Assembly (NCBI RefSeq): GCF_030816725.1
Contig: NZ_JAUSYG010000001.1
Span: forward strand, 124,001 to 188,000
Source of the DNA: Pseudarthrobacter defluvii
GTDB lineage: Bacteria > Actinomycetota > Actinomycetes > Actinomycetales > Micrococcaceae
DNA length: 64,000 nucleotides
Direction: 5' to 3'
Every line of letters begins with the position of its first letter. Position 1 is the first letter of the stretch. The notes beneath the pieces were generated by a model. That model had not been told where the DNA came from and ran no database searches. It saw only the letters and a list, made by a program, of their open reading frames with translations. The position numbers were made by a program, and so were the translations under genes. This document shows positions 34,963 to 43,250 of the stretch, in pieces.

Positions 34963-36439
34963 GTGTTGTGGCCATTTTCGCTTGCCGGCACCGCGCCGAC
35001 GTGGGTGGTGGTGCTCCTGGGCTTCGCCGACCTTGTCATCAGGGTCCTGGCCCTGGGCATCATTCCCGGCAACAGGCGTCCCACTACGGCCATGGCCTGG
35101 CTCCTGGGGATCTTCTTCATTCCTTTCGTCGGCATCATCCTGTTCCTGCTGTTCGGCAATTTCCAGCTGTCCAGCCGCCGCCGCGCCCAGCAGCAGCAGG
35201 TCAACGACCGGGTGCAGGCCGGCATCACGTCGCTTTCGGACGTCGAAAGCGACTATCCCGGCCCGGAGTGGGTCAAGTCCGCTGCGGAACTCAACCGCAC
35301 CTTGGGGTCGCTGCCCATGGTGGACGGCAACTCCGTGGAACTCATCCCCGGCTACCCGGACTCCATCCTGGACATGACCAAGGCCGTGCGGAAGGCGAAG
35401 AAGTTCGTCAATGCCGAGTTCTACATCATGAGCTCGGACCACGTCACCAATGATCTCCTCACGGCCCTGGAGGAAGCCGCCGAACGGGGCGTCGAGGTGC
35501 GCCTCCTGTTCGACCACATCGGCACGCTGCGGATCAAGGGCTACAAAAAACTGCTCAAGCGCCTCAAGGCGGGCAAGATCCAGTGGAAGCGGATGCTTCC
35601 CCTCCTGCCCATCCACGGCCAGTGGCGTCGGCCGGACCTCCGCAACCACCGCAAGATCATGGTGGTCGACGGCGAGATCGCGTTCACGGGGTCGCAGAAC
35701 CTGATCGAGCCCTCCTACAACAACCCCCGCCACCGCAAGGCGGGCCGCGAGTGGGTGGAGCTGATGGCGTGCCTGCGCGGGCCGATCGTGACCACCCTGA
35801 ACGTCGTGTTCGCCACCGACTGGCTGAGCGAGACCGATGAGTCGCTGGAGCACCAGCTGCAGCTTCCCTCCGATCCGCATCCCGGCGGCATCACCGCCCA
35901 GGTGGTGCCCAGCGGTCCGGGATTCATCACGGAAAACAACCTCCGGCTGTTCAACACGCTGATCTACTCGGCGCAGCACCGCATCTCCATCTGCAGCCCC
36001 TATTTTTGTTCCGGACGATTCGCTGCTGTACGCCATCACCACGGCGGCCCAGCGCGGCGTCGACGTGGAACTGTTCGTGTCCGAGAAGGGCGACCAGTTC
36101 CTGGTCCACCACGCGCAGCGGTCCTACTACGAGGCGCTCCTTGAGGCGGGTGTGCGGATCTACCTGTACAAGGCGCCGTTCGTGCTGCACGCCAAGCACT
36201 TCACCATTGACGACGAGGTTGCCGTCCTGGGCTCCAGCAACATGGACATGAGGTCCTTCTCGCTGAACCTTGAGGTGTCCGTGATGCTCCTGGGCGAGGA
36301 CATCGTGAACAAGATGCGGGCGGTGGAGGACACCTACCGGGACATCTCCCACGAGCTCAAGCTGGCGGACTGGCTCAACCGGCCCCTCGCGGCGCGGTAC
36401 GTGGACAACGTGGCACGCCTGACAGCCACAGTGCAGTAG
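34963..36439 (+). pseudogene. cls: Cardiolipin synthase (phospholipase D family), one-base frameshift
   Basis: If one T is removed from the run TTTTT at 36003-36007, a 491-residue cardiolipin synthase is restored. Two N-terminal membrane helices (VVLLGFADLVIRVLALGI and LLGIFFIPFVGIILFLLFG) precede two HKD phosphodiesterase motifs: HRKIMVVDG near residue 228 and, after the shift, HAKHFTIDD near residue 410. The first part runs in frame 1 up to ICSPYF, and the expected continuation VPDDSLLYAITTAA is in another frame. The enzyme joins two phosphatidylglycerols to make cardiolipin. It starts at GTG. Either the gene is inactive or the extra T is a sequence error. Confidence 0.9.
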
Positions 36440-36485
36440 GGCCACGGTTCAGTAAGGCCCGTCCAGTAAGCCTGTCCGGCGGCAC

Positions 36486-37757
36486 CTAGTCGTCGGCACC
36501 CACGCGCTGGCCGTCGTCGAGCCCTGCGTGTTCCGCCCAGCCGCCCTTCCGGTAGGCGGGAGTGCCGACGGCAAGCACCGCCACCGCGACGGCGCAGCTG
36601 CCGATCATGACGCTGACCATCGACAACGAATTTCCGCCCAGTACCCCTACCAGGGGGCTGACCAGTCCGGCAACGCCGGATTGCAGAGCGCCGATCACCG
36701 CTGCTGCCGTTCCCGCCATGTGGCCGTAATTGTGCAGGGCCAGGACGGAGGCGTTGGCCGGGACCATGCCCTGTGCTGACAGGACCAGCCACAAGCCGGC
36801 GATCAGCCCGAAGGCACCGCCGGCGCCGGTGGCCACCACCAGGAGCAGCAGCAGGGCCAGCACCAGCTGGGCCAGGAGGGCGGTGCGCAGGAGACGGACC
36901 GGCGAAAACTTCTTCACGAGTGCCGCGTTGAGCTGGGCCGAGAGCACCAGCGCGGCCCCGTTGAGGGCGAAGACGAGGGCGAACTGCTGGGCCGTGAGGC
37001 CGTATTCGTTCTGGAAGACGAAGGGCGACCCCACCACGTAGCTCATGATCAGGGCCAACCCCAACCCGGGGATGACGGCCAGCGCCATGAAATGCCTGTC
37101 CCGCAGCAGCGCCCAGTATGCCCTGGCCACATGCTTGGGGTGGCCGGGACTGCGCCGGTCCTCCGGCAGCGTCTCCGGCATGAACTTCAGGACAATTGCC
37201 ACCAGGACCACCCCGATGAGTGCCAGGGCGTAAAAGACGGCACGCCAATCCCACACGGCGGCGATCGCCTGCCCCACGGTGGGGGCAAGGAGCGGTGCGA
37301 CGCCGATGACCAGCATCAGCCGGGACAGCAGTTGGGCGGCGGCCGAGCCGACAAAGCGGTCGCGGATGACGGCCAGTGCCACCACCGCGGCGGCCGCGTT
37401 GAAGAAGCCCTGCAGCACCCGCAGCCCCGTCAGTGTCTCGATGTTCGGGGTGATGGAGCACAGGAGGGAGATGGCCACGTGCAGGGAAATGCCGATGATG
37501 AGCGGCAGCCTTCGTCCGAACCGGTCGGAGAACGGGCCGATCACCAGCTGGCCAACCCCGGCTCCGACGAGGGTTCCGGACAGTGTCAGCTGGGCGGCAG
37601 TCTGCGTGGTGTGGAGATCGGCCTCCACGGCGGGGAGGGAGGGCAGGTACATGTCCGTGGTGAGTGCCGGCAGCGCGGCGAGGGCGCCAAGCATGAGCAC
37701 GTATTTGACGGTACGCGGTGCCTGCTTGCTGGAGTTGCGGGGATGGGAATCCGTCAC
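36486..37757 (-). CDS. Bcr/CflA-family multidrug efflux MFS transporter
   Basis: 423 residues, 12 membrane helices, GTG start. TDMYLPSLPAVEADL in helix 1 and GQLVIGPFSDRFGRRLPL after helix 2 are signatures of the Bcr/CflA drug:H+ antiporters (bicyclomycin, chloramphenicol exporters). GVAPLLAPTVGQAIAAVWDWRAVF (in pieces) is the antiporter motif C region. Actual substrates are not known. It converges with cls. Confidence 0.9.
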   Translation of the reverse strand: MTDSHPRNSSKQAPRTVKYVLMLGALAALPALTTDMYLPSLPAVEADLHTTQTAAQLTLSGTLVGAGVGQLVIGPFSDRFGRRLPLIIGISLHVAISLLCSITPNIETLTGLRVLQGFFNAAAAVVALAVIRDRFVGSAAAQLLSRLMLVIGVAPLLAPTVGQAIAAVWDWRAVFYALALIGVVLVAIVLKFMPETLPEDRRSPGHPKHVARAYWALLRDRHFMALAVIPGLGLALIMSYVVGSPFVFQNEYGLTAQQFALVFALNGAALVLSAQLNAALVKKFSPVRLLRTALLAQLVLALLLLLVVATGAGGAFGLIAGLWLVLSAQGMVPANASVLALHNYGHMAGTAAAVIGALQSGVAGLVSPLVGVLGGNSLSMVSVMIGSCAVAVAVLAVGTPAYRKGGWAEHAGLDDGQRVGADD

Positions 37758-37913
37758 GCGGCAAACCTAACTCGTGGAAGCTTTGTGGAGTCCGCCGCGT
37801 GGCTTGAGCGGTTCAGCTGACGCTCTGGGCCTACCCCGCACGGCGTCTGCCCAAACCGGCGTCCGCAGTGTGGATGCCCCGGTGCAGGCCGGTGGGTGGG
37901 CCGGGGACCGCTG

Positions 37914-39980
37914 TCAGGCGTAAGGGAAGGTCGCGCCGAGGGTGGAAAGCACACCGTAGGCCTTGGTCCGGATCTCGTCATATTCCTCGTCCGGAACCGA
38001 GTCCGAGGTGATGGCGCCGCCGACGCCGAGCGACAGTTCCACGGTTCCGTCCCCTGGCGCGCTGGTCACCAGGGTCCGGATGGCGACGGCGAGGTCAGCC
38101 GCGCCGTTGAGCGAAAAGTAGCCGAAGGCGCCGGAATAGAGACCCCGCGGCCCCGCCTCCAGCCGGTCCAGGATGGCCATGGTGCTGATCTTGGGCGCTC
38201 CGGTCATGGAGCCGGCCGGGAAACACGCTGCCACCGCCTCTGCCCGCGGTGCTCCGGGAGGGAGCTGCGCGTCGATGGTGCTGACCATCTGGTGCACTGT
38301 GGCGTAGCTTTCGATCGCGCAAAGCCGGCTGACCGTAACAGTGCCCGGCTCCGCGAAATGGCTGAGGTCGTTGCGCAGCAGGTCCACGATCATGATGTTC
38401 TCGGCCCTGTCCTTCAGCGACGAGGCCAGTTCCGTGCGCAGCCGGCTGTCCTCCTCGGGGTCCGCAGCCCGGCGCCGGGTGCCCTTGATCGGCTCGGCGC
38501 GCATGCCGCCGTCCGACGTTATCTGCAGGAACCGCTCCGGCGAGGTGCTGGCCACACACAGGTCTCCGAACCGAAGGTAACCGGCAAACGGGGCTGGATT
38601 CCGGCGGCGCAGCGCCAGGTACGCGGCCCATGGATCCAGCGAGCCGGCCGGGATCCGGGCTTCAAGGGTGGTGGTCAGGCACACTTCGTAGGTGTTTCCC
38701 TGGGCAATTTCGTGCTGGGCGGCGGCGATTTTGTCCCGGTATTGTGCGCCCGTGTCCCGGCTGCGGAAAACAGGGGGCTCAGCTAGTACGACGCCGGTGC
38801 TGCCGCCGGCTTCCGAGGTTGATCCCGCCGCAGCTTCCACGGCGGCCCGCGCCAATGCCAGCCATTCGTCGGCGTCCGGTGCCTCAAACGCCAGCAGCCA
38901 TGCGTCTCCGTTGGCGTGGTCGAGGACCACCGCCCGGCCGGCGAAGATCAGGACAGCGTCAGTTGTGGACGCGGAGACGTCGCTGCCGCCGGTCTCCCGC
39001 TTCAGCTCGTAACCCAGGCAGCCCAGCCAGCCCAAGGTGAACCCGCAGGGGTAGCCACCGGGGGTGCGTACGGCCCGGCGGCCCCAGACGGCGTCGAGCC
39101 AGCGGAAGAACGGGCCGGGGATTTTCGCGGTGCAGGACCCGGCCCTGACCTGGCTGACCCCTGAACGGTGCGTGACGTACTGTCCGAACGTGCCGCCGTC
39201 GTCCGCCATAATGCTGAACCGGCTGCGCACCGCGGCGGTCAGCGCTGCCGGGTCGGACGCCTCCGGCAGGCTGCCCGCGTTGGAGGAGTCCAGCCAGACA
39301 GCGTTGGCCGATGCGCCATACAGGGACTCGAACAGCACCGGGCCGTCCGGCGCGGCATCCAGGCGCTCGGCGTGGAGCCGCAGGCCCCTGCGCGCGGACA
39401 GTTCGGGGGCGAGGACCGGGGCCAGGGCCGGCAGGTAGGGCAGGAGCTGCAGCAGGTCCGACGGCGCTGATCCGTCTGCGAGGTTCTGGACGCGGAGGTC
39501 CGCACTGCCGGGCACATCGTCGCGCCCCAGCCACTCCTCCTCCTGGGCGGCCCATCGGTCCCAGTACGGCTCGTAGGTGGACCCGTCCCGGTCAAGTGCG
39601 CGGGACCGGCGGACATCGTCCGGGGACTCGGCCCAGATCACTGCATCCAGCATCGGCCGGGCGGCCTCCGCGGCCGCCCCCACGCCCTCCACGATGACGA
39701 TCTCCGCGGGCAGCGTCACCCGGGGGCCGCCGTCGTAATGGTTCTCCCAGTCCCAGCTGGTCCACGCCGCTGCCTCGCCCCGCCCGAGCGGGGTGAGGAC
39801 TGTGGTGAGGTAGCGTTCGATGCCGGCCGCCAGCCCGTCCCAGCCAGGGTAGATGTCCTCGAGGTGGAACAGCGAGACCTTGTGGTGGGCGCGGAGCCGG
39901 GCTGCAAGCTCGACGGCGAGGGTGGTCTTCCCTGCGCCGGAGCGCCCGTCGATGGCGATGATGACGGGGGCTGGGCTCAT
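37914..39980 (-). CDS. pabB: Aminodeoxychorismate synthase component I with N-terminal P-loop kinase-like domain
   Basis: 688 residues. Residues 1-~200 are a uridine-kinase-like P-loop NTPase: Walker A GRSGAGKTTLA at residue ~12, LEDIYPGWDG, and the strand EIVIVEGVGA. Residues ~210-688 are a chorismate-binding PabB: YRDKIAAAQHEIAQGNTYEV, PIKGTRRR with the Lys that distinguishes PabB from TrpE (PIAGT), ENIMIVDLLRNDLS, and CFPAGSMTGAPK. It aminates chorismate with ammonia from a PabA partner not found in this window. The usual fusion partner of PabB is a glutamine amidotransferase, so the kinase-like domain is unexpected. Confidence 0.9.
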   Translation of the reverse strand: MSPAPVIIAIDGRSGAGKTTLAVELAARLRAHHKVSLFHLEDIYPGWDGLAAGIERYLTTVLTPLGRGEAAAWTSWDWENHYDGGPRVTLPAEIVIVEGVGAAAEAARPMLDAVIWAESPDDVRRSRALDRDGSTYEPYWDRWAAQEEEWLGRDDVPGSADLRVQNLADGSAPSDLLQLLPYLPALAPVLAPELSARRGLRLHAERLDAAPDGPVLFESLYGASANAVWLDSSNAGSLPEASDPAALTAAVRSRFSIMADDGGTFGQYVTHRSGVSQVRAGSCTAKIPGPFFRWLDAVWGRRAVRTPGGYPCGFTLGWLGCLGYELKRETGGSDVSASTTDAVLIFAGRAVVLDHANGDAWLLAFEAPDADEWLALARAAVEAAAGSTSEAGGSTGVVLAEPPVFRSRDTGAQYRDKIAAAQHEIAQGNTYEVCLTTTLEARIPAGSLDPWAAYLALRRRNPAPFAGYLRFGDLCVASTSPERFLQITSDGGMRAEPIKGTRRRAADPEEDSRLRTELASSLKDRAENIMIVDLLRNDLSHFAEPGTVTVSRLCAIESYATVHQMVSTIDAQLPPGAPRAEAVAACFPAGSMTGAPKISTMAILDRLEAGPRGLYSGAFGYFSLNGAADLAVAIRTLVTSAPGDGTVELSLGVGGAITSDSVPDEEYDEIRTKAYGVLSTLGATFPYA

Positions 39981-40035
39981 GGACTAGAGCGTACCGTTTT
40001 CAGTGGGCACGCTGCGTAAGTTTGCTGTTCCGCTG

Positions 40036-40581
40036 CTAGTGCGGCTGAAGCTGGGTGTTCTGCAGGACCGCTGTCCTGATGTGCTGGACAAGGCCCGGCA
40101 GGGCTGTGTGGATTTGGTGCCACACGGCATCAAAATCCGCGTGGCCGCCGTACCAGGGGTCCTCGATGCCCTGGTCCAGCCGGTCGCGGTCCGCCATGGC
40201 GGGATCAAAACTGCGCAGCATGCGGATTTTGTCCAGGGATTCCTGGTCCGGAGCCGCTTCAGTCAGCCATGCGTAGTGGTCGATGTCCAGGGCCAGGATC
40301 AGGTCGCGCTCGCGGAACCAGGCGGGCTCCCACTCACGGGCCACGTGGTGCTCGGATGCCAGCTGTGTTGCAGCGAGGCGGCGGGCGGCGCGGGGGTCGA
40401 TGGGCCGGCCTGCCTCGTAACCGGTGATGCCGGCGGAGTCCACCTCCACCAGCCGGTGCAGGCCCTCGCGTTCGAGCGCTGCCTCGAGCATGAGCTCGGC
40501 CATGGGGGACCGGCAGATATTGCCGGTGCAGACAGTGATAACGCGATATGCGCTCGACGTTGAGTCCATGGGAATAAGCAT
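40036..40581 (-). CDS. Low-molecular-weight protein tyrosine phosphatase
   Basis: 181 residues, ATG start; an internal ATG at 40569 is possible. The P-loop CTGNICRS near residue 18 (C-x5-R-S) carries the nucleophile, and DPWYGG near residue 142 supplies the general acid Asp followed by aromatic residues. Such enzymes remove phosphate from protein tyrosine, commonly on exopolysaccharide kinases, or from arginine. No kinase lies nearby. The AT-rich upstream region (40600-40660) likely holds its promoter. Confidence 0.92.
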   Translation of the reverse strand: MLIPMDSTSSAYRVITVCTGNICRSPMAELMLEAALEREGLHRLVEVDSAGITGYEAGRPIDPRAARRLAATQLASEHHVAREWEPAWFRERDLILALDIDHYAWLTEAAPDQESLDKIRMLRSFDPAMADRDRLDQGIEDPWYGGHADFDAVWHQIHTALPGLVQHIRTAVLQNTQLQPH

Positions 40582-40701
40582 GCTCGCTGCCTAGCGCTCC
40601 TGGCTACCCGCCTGTTCATAATGTTTTACTGCTTGTAAAGATGCATTACTAACCTTGAAATGGGTACGGGCCGTGGTGGTGCGGAGACAGGAAGGGCCCC
40701 G

Positions 40702-41325
40702 TCAGTGGATCAGGGCCAGCAGGATGCCGACACCCACGAACAGGACGCCGAACACCCGGCTGAGGACCAGCTGGCCCTGATCTGTGTTGGTGAAGCGCTG
40801 GAATGACCGGGCGGCCGCCGCAAAAAAGAACCACATCACCAGGATGTCGATGGCCACGATGGTGACGGTGAGGATGGCGTACTGCGTCAACAGCGGCTGG
40901 TCAGGCCGGATGAACTGCGGCGTGAAGGCAAGGAAAAAGACGATCGCCTTCGGGTTCAACAAGTTGACCCAGAAGCCGCGCCGGAAGATGGACCAGGCGG
41001 GTTCGTTGCGGAGCGTGGCCGCCTGCTCCTGCGCGACGCCGGGCTTGCTGAGGAACTGGCGGATGCCCAGGTACACCAGGTAGGCCGCCCCTGCGTAGCG
41101 GATCACGTTGAAAGCGACGGGGGAACTGGCCACCAGCACCCCAACGCCCAGGGCCACAATCAGAACGTGCACTACGAGGGCTGCCTGCTGGCCCAGGATT
41201 CCCCAGATGGAGCGGCGGAAGCCCGCGTTGAGCGAGTTGCTCATGGTGTTGATGGCCCCGGCGCCAGGGGTAAAGCTGATCAGGACGCCGGCACCCGCGA
41301 GGGCCAGCCACAGGGAAAATTGCAC
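40702..41325 (-). CDS. LysE/RhtB-family amino-acid exporter
   Basis: 207 residues with six membrane helices, GTG start. FTPGAGAINTMSNSLNAGFRRS (in pieces) near residue 20 is the LysE family signature (TPGPxxxxxxxxxxxxG), and FLSKPGVAQEQ and FWVNLLNPKAIVFFLAF are typical of RhtB-like exporters of homoserine, threonine or related amino acids. Substrate not determined. Confidence 0.93.
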   Translation of the reverse strand: MQFSLWLALAGAGVLISFTPGAGAINTMSNSLNAGFRRSIWGILGQQAALVVHVLIVALGVGVLVASSPVAFNVIRYAGAAYLVYLGIRQFLSKPGVAQEQAATLRNEPAWSIFRRGFWVNLLNPKAIVFFLAFTPQFIRPDQPLLTQYAILTVTIVAIDILVMWFFFAAAARSFQRFTNTDQGQLVLSRVFGVLFVGVGILLALIH

Positions 41326-41365
41326 TAAACAATCTTACGGGGGCAAGGGCATGCCCTCCTGCCTG

Positions 41366-41662
41366 TCAGCCGCACTTTCCATGCTTTGAATGCACCCAGT
41401 GGTCCATGGTGCACGGCAGGCCCAGATGGTACCGGTCGAAGTAGTAGTGCGGGCCGTTGGACAGGTACCCTTCCTCGTCGAGGCCAAAATGCCCGATCAT
41501 GCGGAATCCGCGGTCAAGGGCCAGTTCCCCCAGCACCTCCGCTTCCACGAGGACCGGTGCGTGGACGTCGGTGCACGCCGCCCAGGCCCCGGCATGGGCG
41601 ATGGCAAAGTAGCGCGTTACGTCCGGATCCAGATGACCAACGGCACCGGGGAGTGCGGGCAC
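41366..41662 (-). CDS. Small protein of unknown function (98 aa)
   Basis: I do not recognise it. A GTG start gives 98 residues. It is rich in His, Tyr, Trp and Cys (GPHYYFDRYHLGLPCTMDHWVHSK), which is unusual for a chance frame in GC-rich DNA and could bind metal. It lies 21 bases downstream of the methyltransferase on the same strand, so they may form an operon. The ribosome site is weak. Confidence 0.55.
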   Translation of the reverse strand: MPALPGAVGHLDPDVTRYFAIAHAGAWAACTDVHAPVLVEAEVLGELALDRGFRMIGHFGLDEEGYLSNGPHYYFDRYHLGLPCTMDHWVHSKHGKCG

Positions 41663-41683
41663 AGGCTATGTGGACAGCTGAAG

Positions 41684-42502
41684 CTACGCCCGCGCGATGA
41701 CCTCACCGTTCGGGATCAGGAACCAGCCGTTGTCCGTGGAGCCCCAGCGGTGCCAGCCCGCTGAGATCCTGGCCAGGTCCGCGGGCTCGGCGAACCCATA
41801 CTCCTGCGCCTGCTCGGCGAACGCGGAGTGCAGCACCCGCTCACCCCAGACGCGGGCCTGCCAGCGGCGCTGCTGTGCCGTGGCGTAAAGCCAGTTGCTG
41901 CTGGTGGGTGCCACATCGGTGAACCCCGCAGACTGGGCCCAGCTGACCAGGCGCCGCCCGGCGTCGGGCTCTGCTCCGTTACGCCGGGCGATCCGCTGGT
42001 ACAGGTCCATCCACTCGTCGAGCTCAGGAATCTCGGGGTACCAGCTCATGCCGTGGAAGTCCGCGTCGCGGACGGCCACGATGCCGCCCGGCTTGGCCAC
42101 GCGGCGCATCTCACGCAGGGCCTCCACGGGGTCCGTGAGGTGCTGGAGCACCTGGTGGGCGTGGACGACGTCAAAACTTTCGTCCGCGAAGTCCAGGTCA
42201 TAGATGTTGCCCGCCACGAACTCCACGTTGGGCACTTCGCCTTCGACGGCGAGCGCCTGGGCCTGGGCGATGATGTCCGGTGAGCGGTCCAGTCCGGTGA
42301 CCTTGCCGGGGCTGACCAGGGCAGCGAAGTCACAGGTGATGGTGCCGGGCCCGCAGCCGACGTCCAGCAGGGTCGCTCCCGGCGTGAGGTACGGAAGGAC
42401 GAACACCGCCGAATTCTCGGCGGTTCTGGCGGCATGGGCGCGGACCACCGATTCATGGTGGCCGTGCGTGTAAACGTCGTCTTCAGGCTGCTGCGCACTC
42501 AT
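41684..42502 (-). CDS. SAM-dependent class I methyltransferase
   Basis: 272 residues from ATG at 42502. Motif I is LLDVGCGPGTITCDFA, motif II VTGLDRSPDIIAQA, and post-motif FDVVHAHQVLQHLTDP is typical of the UbiE/COQ5-like small-molecule methyltransferases. The acceptor is unknown. It precedes the small unknown gene and follows the MarR gene's stop by 29 bases. Confidence 0.9.
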   Translation of the reverse strand: MSAQQPEDDVYTHGHHESVVRAHAARTAENSAVFVLPYLTPGATLLDVGCGPGTITCDFAALVSPGKVTGLDRSPDIIAQAQALAVEGEVPNVEFVAGNIYDLDFADESFDVVHAHQVLQHLTDPVEALREMRRVAKPGGIVAVRDADFHGMSWYPEIPELDEWMDLYQRIARRNGAEPDAGRRLVSWAQSAGFTDVAPTSSNWLYATAQQRRWQARVWGERVLHSAFAEQAQEYGFAEPADLARISAGWHRWGSTDNGWFLIPNGEVIARA

Positions 42503-42531
42503 AACCAAACGCTACCCTCCGCGCAAGGCTC

Positions 42532-43032
42532 CTACTCGGATTCCGTCCTTGCCGCCACGGTTGCTTCGATCATCGACGTCATGAAACGCGTGACAGTTTC
42601 CAGTTCCTGCTCGGAGAAGCCGGCCATGGCGCTGCCCATGTGCTGTGCCAGCGGAGCGAAGATGGCTCCGCCCTCCCGGAATGCCTTGGGGGTCATCTTC
42701 AGCTGGACTTGCCGGCGGTCCGTGCTGTGGCGTTCCCGGACCACGTGCCCGGAACTGTCCAACCGGTCGATCAGTGCGGTCGTGGCGGGAGAACTAAGGT
42801 TCAGTTCCTTCCGCAGCAGTCCGGGCGTCACGATGCTGCCCCTGGCGGTATGGCGCATGATCACGGCGAGGGCGTTCATGTCGGTGCGATGCATGTCCTG
42901 GCGGTCCCCGGCGGCGTCCACATAGCGGTTCGCTTCGATGGTGAACTCCTGCAGGATCCGGAGCAGGGGATGCCCGAAGCCGGGCCCCGCCTGCGCGAAG
43001 GGGGATGCGTCAGGAGTGCCGTCGCCTGCCAT
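42532..43032 (-). CDS. MarR-family transcriptional regulator
   Basis: 166 residues from the ATG preceded by GGGAGG with 5-base spacing; an upstream in-frame TTG at 43074 is less likely. The winged helix is TPGLLRKELNLSSPATTALIDRLDSSGHVVRERHSTDRRQ (seen as recognition helix SSPATTALIDRLDSSG plus wing DRRQ). It is divergent from the MMPL exporter. A 7-7-7 inverted repeat in the shared promoter is the likely operator, so this gene probably represses the exporter and itself. Confidence 0.92.
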   Translation of the reverse strand: MAGDGTPDASPFAQAGPGFGHPLLRILQEFTIEANRYVDAAGDRQDMHRTDMNALAVIMRHTARGSIVTPGLLRKELNLSSPATTALIDRLDSSGHVVRERHSTDRRQVQLKMTPKAFREGGAIFAPLAQHMGSAMAGFSEQELETVTRFMTSMIEATVAARTESE

Positions 43033-43175
43033 CTCCACCTCCCAGCCTTCGATCTGCTTCGCGTATTTGCCCAAGCGTCCTGACGGATATTACTCCAGGG
43101 CCGGGGGTCACTTGGCGCCCTGTCCACTTCCTGCCTTCCTGGCCGGGGAGGAAGCAAAAAAAGCTTGACTGGCAC

Positions 43176-43196
43176 TTATCTCTGTTGTGGAGATAA
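43176..43196. promoter_or_regulatory. Inverted-repeat operator in the MarR/MMPL promoter
   Basis: TTATCTC-TGTTGTG-GAGATAA, a perfect 7-7-7 inverted repeat. TTGACT lies just upstream at 43165-43170 as a candidate -35 for the rightward promoter, and the right arm overlaps the AT-rich -10 region (GATAAT). A MarR dimer bound here would block RNA polymerase. Confidence 0.7.
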
Positions 43197-43250
43197 TCTA
43201 TGCTGGAACAAATACTACTCCTCCTCATGCTCACCCACATGTAAGGCATC

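Noticed and set aside
40621..40660. TTTAC-TGCTT-GTAAA inverted repeat in the AT-rich gap upstream of the tyrosine phosphatase
   Set aside because: Only 5-base arms in an AT-rich promoter region; too likely by chance to call an operator.
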